Assembly: GCA_004357365.1 (NCBI GenBank)
Contig: SMVT01000077.1
Location: 1-5,231 of the forward strand
Source of the DNA: Nitrospina sp.
GTDB taxonomy: Bacteria > Nitrospinota > Nitrospinia > Nitrospinales > Nitrospinaceae
Length of the DNA stretch: 5,231 nucleotides
Direction: 5' to 3'
Part shown: one piece after another, positions 1 through 5,231 of the stretch
Layout of the letters: every line of letters begins with the position of its first letter
Numbering within the stretch: the first letter of the stretch is position 1
Notes under the pieces: generated by a model
Databases searched by the model: none
The model's input: the letters and a program-made list of their open reading frames with translations, nothing else
Told to the model about the DNA's origin: nothing
Position numbers and translations under genes: made by a program

Positions 1-1
1 C

Positions 2-73
2 CCCCGACAGCCGCCATTTAAAATTCCGCTCAATGAAAACCGGATTCAACCTATCGTACCAGCCGTTATTTAA
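2..73 (+). CDS. Possible C-terminal end of an upstream gene (partial, uncertain)
   Basis: This reading frame is open from the left window edge to a TAA at 71-73, giving 23 residues that end in IVPAVI. The stop lies 12 bases before the preferred ATG of the next gene, a spacing typical of genes in one operon. The fragment is too short to recognise a family, and another frame (from position 3 to a TGA at 117-119) is also open across the edge. A chance open stretch of this length is quite likely. I list it only because it would mean that the YfhO-like gene is not first in its operon. Confidence 0.2.
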   Translation, partial: PRQPPFKIPLNENRIQPIVPAVI

Positions 74-76
74 CCC

Positions 77-82
77 AAGGTG
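77..82 (+). promoter_or_regulatory. Ribosome binding site that favours the ATG at 86
   Basis: The bases AAGGTG (77-82) resemble a Shine-Dalgarno core. The AAGG part ends 5 bases before the ATG at 86, which is good spacing. The longest frame could instead begin at the GTG at 80, but that codon lies inside this site and has no ribosome binding site of its own. The ATG at 86 is therefore the better start. Confidence 0.55.
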
Positions 83-85
83 TCC

Positions 86-2425
86 ATGCCATTCAACAAA
101 ACGGAAAATGGAAATTTGAAAAGGAAACCTGAATGGTTGCAGGACCTGTTAGGGTTGTTGCTTTTGTTCCTGATGGCCTTTTATGTATTTTATCCCCTGC
201 TTTTTAAAAATAAGGCCATCTTCCTTCGTGACTATCATTTTATCACCTATCCCTTCCGGTACTTTCTGAGCCAGGCTTTTCATCAGGGGATCATCCCTTA
301 CTGGACGCCCCACGGTTTTAGTGGGATGCCGTTTATGGCGGCTTTCCACCCCGGTGTGTTTTATCCTCCCAGCGTGGTGTTTTTTTTGCCGGATACCCTG
401 TTGGCCATCAATCTGTTCTACTTCATTCATTTCCTGGTGCTGGGAAGCTTTTTGTATCTTCTGGGGAAGTTGTGGGGGCTTTCGTTCGTCGCCCGGCTGT
501 GCAGCAGCGTGACGGGGATGCTGAGCGGATTCATCGTCGCCGCCACCCTGACCAGCAATTTCTTTCTGGGCGCGGTCTGGCTTCCGATAGTGTTCTGGAT
601 GTATCTGAAGTACCGGCAGGAGAAGCGGATCGGTTATTTTATCGGGACCGTGCTGGCCATCGCCACCCAGACTCTGGCGGCGTGTCCGGAAATCAGCATC
701 ATGACCCTGGTTCTGTTATACGCGCATTGCCTGTGGTTCATGTCCAAGGAAGAAGGTAGGGCCGGCTATGCGCGGATGACCGCATCGCTCGGATTGGCGG
801 TAGTCCTCGCCCTCGGAATCTCCGCGTTGCAGTTGTGGCCAACCGCCGCCCTTATGGAACATTCCACGAGAAGCGGGGGCATGAGCTATGAAATCCATAC
901 GATGTGGTCACTGGAACCGCACACACTGGCCACGCTGGTACTGACGCCTGTATATATAGTTGAGGCGGGGTCAGGCGCTTACCCGGGTTTTTTTTGGGGA
1001 GGGTTTCTGCACACTCTCTATATGGGAATTCTGAGCCTGGTATTCATCTCCACCGGTTTCTTCTTCCGCAGGAATAAAGCCATCGGTTTCTGGTTACTGG
1101 TCTTTCTGTTGGGAATCTGGCTGGCCCTGGGGAGAAATAATCCCCTCTATGAATATGTCTATCACTCGATCCCTCTATTAGAACTGTTTCGGTTTCCCGC
1201 CAAGTTCTTTTTTGTGTCCTCGTTTGCCGCGGTATTTCTCACGGGTTTTGTGTTGGATGCCCTGTTGAATCATACTGAAAAACGCCGTCTCACAATCTAT
1301 CCGGTGGTAACGGTTTTGATTCTTCTATTGGCATTGGTTGTTTGGGTTGGATTGAATCAGCCTTATCTCGGAATGGAAAATTCTTTGATTTTTTTGTTTA
1401 TCTTTGGCTTCGCTTATATTTTGTTTTATTTTGGAAAAATCAGAAAAATCGTTTTTGCCGCCCTGGTTTTACTATTGATTATTGTTGATTTGAACCTGAA
1501 AGATTTCAGGCTTCTCCCTCTGATTGACCGGAAATTTTACGAAGAAAGACCTGTCCTGGCGGATGCTCTTAAGGATGCCTATGGAAAGCACCGGGTTTAC
1601 TCAGGCCGGATTCAACAATCGTCTTTTTCCACCCTTTTGCCCGCATCCAATTCATTGGATGGAATGTTGTTGTTGAAGCAATATTTAACACCCTTTACCG
1701 GCATGGTTTATGGCATCGAAAATGCGGCAGGGAAGGCCGGTCTGGGTATGGGAATCAGCAAGCAGGTGATTTGGGTTGCGGCCATGAAGCAAGCCGATGC
1801 CGATGGCCGGTTGCGTATCTTGAAACGCAGTAACGTGGGATACTGGATTGATCCCAATGGTGAGAATCCGTTGGACTCTAATGGGGACCCGGTGATTTCT
1901 CCAGACCGGATCCGGGTTTTTAAGGACGCACTGCCCCGGGCCTATCTGGTTCCCGGGGTTCGGTTGGCCAAGGATTCTCAATGGCTCAACGCCTATTACG
2001 CCGAAGCGTTCGATCCCCTCCAGCACGTGTTGTTGAGCGAACCGGTGGAGTTTGCGCCATCGAATCATTTTGAGGGAAAGGTGGAAGAAGTGAGCTACCG
2101 CCCCAACCATGTTACCGTGAAAACCTCTCAGGAAGGGACCGGGTTTCTGGTGCTGGTGGATTCCTATTTTCCCGGTTGGACAGTGACCGTGGATGGCAAG
2201 GAGGAAAAAATCCTGCGGGCCAATTATTTCTATCGGGCGGTGCAGTTGGGTCCCGGCGAGCATACCCTGGAATTCGATTATTTTCCGGAAGGGTTCAGGG
2301 AGGGCCTGATCGTCAGCGCCTTCTCCCTGCTCATCCTGATCGCCCTGCCACTATGCAAACCCTTTAAAAGGGTCCCGCTCCCGCGCTCGGTTCCATTTCC
2401 TCCGGACCCCGGAGAAAGCCCCTGA
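86..2425 (+). CDS. YfhO-like membrane protein, putative GT-C glycosyltransferase
   Basis: This is a 779-residue polytopic inner-membrane protein resembling the YfhO family, which belongs to the GT-C type glycosyltransferases using lipid-linked sugars outside the membrane. In Bacillus subtilis YfhO is needed for lipoteichoic acid glycosylation; the substrate in a diderm host is unknown. Seen in the sequence: a first membrane helix at about residues 20-40; an outer loop with RDYHF (Asp49, the candidate catalytic acid of the GT-C first loop); a WTP motif at 73-75 and a GMPF and HPGVFYPP region at 80-95; about a dozen further hydrophobic segments up to residue 470; and an FRFPAKF motif near 368-374, typical of the family. 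Residues about 471-740 form a soluble domain with the family-like SYFPGW (693-698) and VDG (702-704) motifs. A last helix at about 741-756 and a Pro-rich tail follow. Start chosen by the AAGG site at 77-80; a GTG at 80 would add two residues. The frame is intact. Family assignment is fairly sure; the sugar, acceptor and pathway are not. Confidence 0.85.
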   Translation: MPFNKTENGNLKRKPEWLQDLLGLLLLFLMAFYVFYPLLFKNKAIFLRDYHFITYPFRYFLSQAFHQGIIPYWTPHGFSGMPFMAAFHPGVFYPPSVVFFLPDTLLAINLFYFIHFLVLGSFLYLLGKLWGLSFVARLCSSVTGMLSGFIVAATLTSNFFLGAVWLPIVFWMYLKYRQEKRIGYFIGTVLAIATQTLAACPEISIMTLVLLYAHCLWFMSKEEGRAGYARMTASLGLAVVLALGISALQLWPTAALMEHSTRSGGMSYEIHTMWSLEPHTLATLVLTPVYIVEAGSGAYPGFFWGGFLHTLYMGILSLVFISTGFFFRRNKAIGFWLLVFLLGIWLALGRNNPLYEYVYHSIPLLELFRFPAKFFFVSSFAAVFLTGFVLDALLNHTEKRRLTIYPVVTVLILLLALVVWVGLNQPYLGMENSLIFLFIFGFAYILFYFGKIRKIVFAALVLLLIIVDLNLKDFRLLPLIDRKFYEERPVLADALKDAYGKHRVYSGRIQQSSFSTLLPASNSLDGMLLLKQYLTPFTGMVYGIENAAGKAGLGMGISKQVIWVAAMKQADADGRLRILKRSNVGYWIDPNGENPLDSNGDPVISPDRIRVFKDALPRAYLVPGVRLAKDSQWLNAYYAEAFDPLQHVLLSEPVEFAPSNHFEGKVEEVSYRPNHVTVKTSQEGTGFLVLVDSYFPGWTVTVDGKEEKILRANYFYRAVQLGPGEHTLEFDYFPEGFREGLIVSAFSLLILIALPLCKPFKRVPLPRSVPFPPDPGESP

Positions 2426-2495
2426 AACCGACCCAACTCTAGAAAAATGAAGGCTTTTCTCGATTTTCATCTGATTTGAGGCGGTCTTCAAACAA

Positions 2496-2504
2496 CCCCC
2501 CCCC
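2496..2504. repeat. Homopolymer run of nine C in the gap before nadB
   Basis: Nine consecutive C lie in the intergenic region, 17 bases upstream of the putative nadB -35 box. Runs of this length are prone to slippage during replication and to sequencing error. The run is outside both genes, so a length change would not shift a frame, but it could alter DNA just upstream of the promoter. Confidence 0.9.
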
Positions 2505-2521
2505 AACCCTTTAATATCTTA

Positions 2522-2550
2522 TTGATTTTAAAGGCTTAAGTCCATATAAT
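2522..2550 (+). promoter_or_regulatory. Putative sigma70-type promoter for nadB (and probably ftsK)
   Basis: TTGATT at 2522-2527 matches four of six bases of the -35 consensus. A 17-base spacer, the optimum length, separates it from a perfect TATAAT at 2545-2550. The expected transcription start is at about 2556-2558. The -10 box overlaps the ATG at 2549, so a transcript from this promoter could not use that codon and would begin at or next to the in-frame ATG at 2558. No clear operator palindrome for a known NAD regulator (NadR, NrtR, NiaR) was recognised nearby. The match is read directly from sequence; activity is inferred. Confidence 0.6.
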
Positions 2551-2557
2551 GGCGGTT

Positions 2558-4225
2558 ATGAAAGTCGCTCGGGATTACATCGTCATTGGCAGCGGCCTGG
2601 CTGGCCTCACCTTTGCCCTGAAAATCGCGGAATACGGCTCGGTGGCCCTGATTACCAAGGACTCCGTGGAAGAGTCCGCCACCCGCTACGCCCAGGGAGG
2701 GATCGCCTCGGTCATGGCCGAGGACGATTCGGTCGACCTCCATGTATCCGATACCCTCGAAGCCGGCTGCGGCCTGTGCCAGGAGGACGTGGTTCGTTGC
2801 ATCATCCGCGAGGGTCCGGCCCGCGTCCGGGAGTTGATCCAGCTGGGAACCAAATTCACCCGCACCCAGGGCGAAGACTCCTTTCACCTGACCCGCGAGG
2901 GCGGCCATTCCAAGCGCCGCATCCTGCATGCCGACGATCTCACCGGCCAGGAAATCGAACGCACGTTGATCGAAGCCGTTCGGGCCAAACCGAATATTGA
3001 AATTTATCCTTATAATATGGGGATTGATATCATCACCCGCTCCAATATCGATCCCGCCGTCCAACCGGGAAGTCCGCAGGACGAAGCCCTGGGCCTGTAC
3101 GCGTTGAACGAACAAACCGGAGAGGTGGTCACTTTCATCGGCAAAGCCATTCTGCTGGCGACGGGGGGTGCGGGGAAAGTTTACCTGTACACCTCCAACC
3201 CCGACACCGCGACCGGCGACGGCATCGCGCTGGCTTATCGCGCCGGCGCAAAGATCGCCAACATGGAATTCTTTCAATTCCACCCGACCTGCCTGTACCA
3301 CCCAGAGGCGAAATCGTTTTTGATTTCGGAAGCGGTGCGCGGGGAGGGCGGCATCCTCCGACTTAAAAACGGCGACACCTTCATGGAAAACTATCATTCC
3401 CTGGGGTGCCTGGCGCCGCGCGACGTCGTGGCCCGTGCCATCGACAACGAAATGAAAAAGAGCGGCGACGATTGCGTGTTTCTCGATGTCACCCACCTGG
3501 AAGGCTATCGCACACGGGAACGGTTCCCGAATATTTTCAAAACCTGCAAGAAGTTCGGATTCGACATGACCGAACAGCCGATCCCCGTGGTCCCGGCGGC
3601 GCATTACATGTGCGGCGGGGTGATGGTGGATTTGAACGGCCAGACCAGCATCCACCGTCTGTTCGCCTCAGGCGAAGTGTGCTATTCCGGATTGCACGGC
3701 GCCAACCGGCTGGCCAGCAATTCCCTGCTGGAAGGGCTGGTGCTGTCGCACCGGGCCGCCGCCAAGGCCACTGAGTTGAGACATCCCGCAAAGAAACTCG
3801 AGCAACTGCAGGAGCGCCTGCCGGAATGGGACAGCGGCGATGCGGTGGAAAGCGACGAATCCGTCGTGGTCTCCCACAACTGGGACGAAATCCGGCGGTT
3901 GATGTGGAATTACGTCGGCATCGTGCGTTCCGACAAACGGTTGTATCGCGCCCGCCGCCGGGTCGAAATGCTCTTGGAAGAGATCAAGGAATATTACTGG
4001 AGGTTCAAGATCACCCGCGACACGCTGGAGTTGCGAAACATCGCTCTCACCGCACAGTTGATTATCAACGGCGCCCTGGAACGCAAAGAGAGCCGTGGCC
4101 TGCATTACAACCTGGATTATCCCAAACCTGACGAGACACACGACGTTAAACACACGATTCTCCAGGACACCGTCCAACGATTGATAACCACCCCCCAAAC
4201 GCGAGTTCAAAATAATGAGCGATAA
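2558..4225 (+). CDS. nadB: L-aspartate oxidase
   Basis: NadB is an FAD-dependent cytoplasmic flavoprotein that oxidises L-aspartate to iminoaspartate; NadA then condenses this with dihydroxyacetone phosphate to quinolinate, starting de novo NAD synthesis. From the Met at 2558 (555 residues; E. coli NadB has 540) one sees the FAD-binding GSGLAGL at 11-17, RYAQGGIASV at 43-52, EGGHSKRRILHADD around 114-127, SNPDTATGDG at 213-222, HPT at 242-244, RGEGG at 261-265, RDVVARAI at 288-295, HYMCGG at 349-354 and GLHGANRLASNSLLEG at 378-393. Glu114, His242, Arg288 and His349 appear to match the E. coli active-site residues Glu121, His244, Arg290 and His351. A helical C-terminal domain (about 440-555) with ESRGLHYNLDYP is of the NadB type and sets it apart from SdhA/FrdA. 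The frame also offers an ATG at 2549 (MAVMK), but that codon overlaps a TATAAT box; neither start has a well-placed Shine-Dalgarno site. The 3' end overlaps ftsK. nadA and nadC are not in the window. Confidence 0.96.
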   Translation: MKVARDYIVIGSGLAGLTFALKIAEYGSVALITKDSVEESATRYAQGGIASVMAEDDSVDLHVSDTLEAGCGLCQEDVVRCIIREGPARVRELIQLGTKFTRTQGEDSFHLTREGGHSKRRILHADDLTGQEIERTLIEAVRAKPNIEIYPYNMGIDIITRSNIDPAVQPGSPQDEALGLYALNEQTGEVVTFIGKAILLATGGAGKVYLYTSNPDTATGDGIALAYRAGAKIANMEFFQFHPTCLYHPEAKSFLISEAVRGEGGILRLKNGDTFMENYHSLGCLAPRDVVARAIDNEMKKSGDDCVFLDVTHLEGYRTRERFPNIFKTCKKFGFDMTEQPIPVVPAAHYMCGGVMVDLNGQTSIHRLFASGEVCYSGLHGANRLASNSLLEGLVLSHRAAAKATELRHPAKKLEQLQERLPEWDSGDAVESDESVVVSHNWDEIRRLMWNYVGIVRSDKRLYRARRRVEMLLEEIKEYYWRFKITRDTLELRNIALTAQLIINGALERKESRGLHYNLDYPKPDETHDVKHTILQDTVQRLITTPQTRVQNNER

Positions 4226-5231
4226 AGAACCCCACAGCCTGACCCGGGATTTTCTCGGAGTCGGTACCGCCGGTTTCGCCATCTTTGCGTTGATTTCCCT
4301 GATTTCCTATTCCCCGCACGATCCCTCGTACCATCAGTTTTCATCGCAGGGCGGGGACATCCAGAATTACGGAGGCCTGGTGGGTTCCTATCTGGCGGAC
4401 GGCCTCGTCCGGATTTTCGGCACCGGGGCGTTTGTTTTTCCGCTCGTCGCGATCCTGGTGGGTTGGGCGGTGATTCGCGGACAGGAGTTCCGCCGCTGGC
4501 CACTGGTGTTGCTGTTTGGGTCGATCTTCCTGTCGGGGCTGTGTGCTTTGCTGGCATTGCAATTCGAACACGATCCCTATTTCGGAGCCGACATTGCAAC
4601 CGGCGGACTGGCCGGGGCCCAAGTCTCCCAGTGGCTGGTGCTCTGGTTGAGCGTGGTGGGCGCGCACCTGCTGTTGATGGTGATCCTGTTCGTTTCCGCC
4701 CTGGCCATGTCCGGCGTTTCGGCGGATCAACTGTTTCGAGCCACCAGCCTGGTGTTCATGGTGTTGTTCCGCTGGGGACTCAAAAGTATTCGCGCGGTGG
4801 GAATCCTGCTGATACAGATGGGTCGGGAATTCAAAGACTGGTTGTGGGAAACCCTTCATATCTGGCGGGCGGCCCGCAGGGATAAAGTCAAGTACCGGCG
4901 GTTGAGCGAGCCGTTGATCGTCTCGCGCGAAATGTTGACGCCCTCGCGGAAAACCCTGGACGATTTTTCCACGTCGCGCAAAGCGGGAAAAGAAAAGGAA
5001 CCGGAGAAAAAGAAAGAAGAGTTCGCCGTTCAGGAAAATTTTCCGTTTGCTCACGAGACGGAAGATTACCAGCTGCCTCCGGTGACGCTTTTGAACGATC
5101 CCTCCGAAATCCGGAATGTGGGCAAGATGCGGGAAGAGTTGATGATGAACTCCACCATCCTGGAAAAGAAACTCTCCGATTTCGGCGTGGAAGGCCGGAT
5201 CGTGCAGGTTCTGCCGGGCCCGGTAATTACC
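4215..5231 (+). CDS. ftsK: DNA translocase FtsK, N-terminal part (cut by window edge)
   Basis: FtsK (SpoIIIE family) anchors at the division septum and pumps DNA toward dif for chromosome dimer resolution and segregation. The window holds the first 339 codons with no stop. Visible parts: an N-terminal membrane domain with hydrophobic segments at about residues 13-32, 66-87, 96-116 and 138-163, including the NYGGLVGSYLADGL stretch (51-64) typical of the FtsK 4TM domain; a basic region at about 216-230; a charged Lys/Glu-rich linker (about 245-285); and the start of the alpha domain, where LEKKLSDFGVEGRIVQVLPGPVIT (316-339) matches the conserved FtsK sequence that normally continues into an RYE-like motif. 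The RecA-like beta domain with Walker motifs and the gamma domain lie beyond the edge. The linker is about 125 residues, far shorter than in E. coli FtsK. The ATG at 4215 lies 11 bases inside nadB and lacks a clear Shine-Dalgarno site, which suggests translational coupling. Family certainty is high; SpoIIIE or SftA as names are less fitting for a four-helix protein in a likely diderm. Confidence 0.93.
   Translation, partial: MSDKEPHSLTRDFLGVGTAGFAIFALISLISYSPHDPSYHQFSSQGGDIQNYGGLVGSYLADGLVRIFGTGAFVFPLVAILVGWAVIRGQEFRRWPLVLLFGSIFLSGLCALLALQFEHDPYFGADIATGGLAGAQVSQWLVLWLSVVGAHLLLMVILFVSALAMSGVSADQLFRATSLVFMVLFRWGLKSIRAVGILLIQMGREFKDWLWETLHIWRAARRDKVKYRRLSEPLIVSREMLTPSRKTLDDFSTSRKAGKEKEPEKKKEEFAVQENFPFAHETEDYQLPPVTLLNDPSEIRNVGKMREELMMNSTILEKKLSDFGVEGRIVQVLPGPVIT

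Noticed and set aside
380..387. T8 tracts at 380-387 and 988-995 as possible programmed frameshift or phase-variation sites
   Set aside because: The reading frame is continuous through both, and each encodes Phe residues expected in a membrane protein; no alternative product is apparent.
1685..2263. Antisense open frame of 192 codons opposite the YfhO-like gene
   Set aside because: The + strand codes the conserved SYFPGW/VDG domain here; the antisense product has no recognisable features.
2359..2373. Palindrome ACCCTTT-A-AAAGGGT within the 3' end of the YfhO-like gene
   Set aside because: It has a one-base centre, lies inside coding sequence far from a promoter and has no second copy in the window; probably chance.
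2400..2414. GC-rich hairpin (6-bp stem CTCCGG/CCGGAG, 3-base loop) near the end of the YfhO-like gene
   Set aside because: It lies inside the coding region and has no T-run after it on either strand, so it is not a credible intrinsic terminator.
2441..2460. Inverted repeat AGAAAA / TTTTCT just after the YfhO-like stop codon
   Set aside because: The 6-bp stem has only one G-C pair and an 8-base loop, too weak for a terminator; downstream T content is low.
2528..3655. Long antisense open frame of 375 codons on the - strand
   Set aside because: It lies almost fully opposite nadB, whose protein carries many family motifs. The antisense product shows no recognisable domain, and long antisense frames are common opposite GC-rich genes.
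4341..5054. Antisense open frame of 237 codons opposite ftsK
   Set aside because: The + strand frame from 4215 has clear FtsK membrane and alpha-domain sequence. The antisense product is a low-complexity shadow rich in Gln, Arg and His.

Overview
The window looks like ordinary chromosomal DNA from a diderm (Gram-negative type) bacterium. It carries three genes on the + strand: a large YfhO-like membrane glycosyltransferase (86-2425), nadB for L-aspartate oxidase (2558-4225), and the 5' part of ftsK, a DNA translocase cut by the right window edge (4215-5231). There are no RNA genes, insertion sequences, CRISPR repeats or attachment sites that I can support. The taxon cannot be fixed from the sequence. 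The gene types and moderately high GC of nadB and ftsK would fit a deltaproteobacterial or Nitrospinota-like lineage, but this is a weak guess.

Layout. Positions 1-85 hold a short leader with a Shine-Dalgarno-like AAGG before the first gene, and possibly the last codons of an upstream gene. The first gene encodes a roughly 779-residue polytopic protein with a GT-C-like N-terminal half, a soluble C-terminal domain, a last membrane helix and a Pro-rich tail. A 132-base gap up to the preferred nadB start follows, with no convincing intrinsic terminator. It contains a run of nine C and a good sigma70-type promoter (TTGATT, 17 bases, TATAAT). The -10 box overlaps the first possible nadB start codon, so the real start is probably the ATG at 2558, possibly on a leaderless or near-leaderless mRNA. 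nadB then overlaps ftsK by 11 bases (ATG at 4215, nadB stop at 4223-4225), which suggests translational coupling.

The three products do not form one obvious pathway: envelope glycan modification, the first step of de novo NAD synthesis, and chromosome segregation at division. The clear link is physical: nadB and ftsK probably share a transcript from the promoter at 2522-2550. I see no undescribed defence, mobile or signalling system here. The observations most worth checking are the nadB promoter/start arrangement, the nadB-ftsK overlap, and a sharp AT-rich stretch inside the YfhO-like gene.
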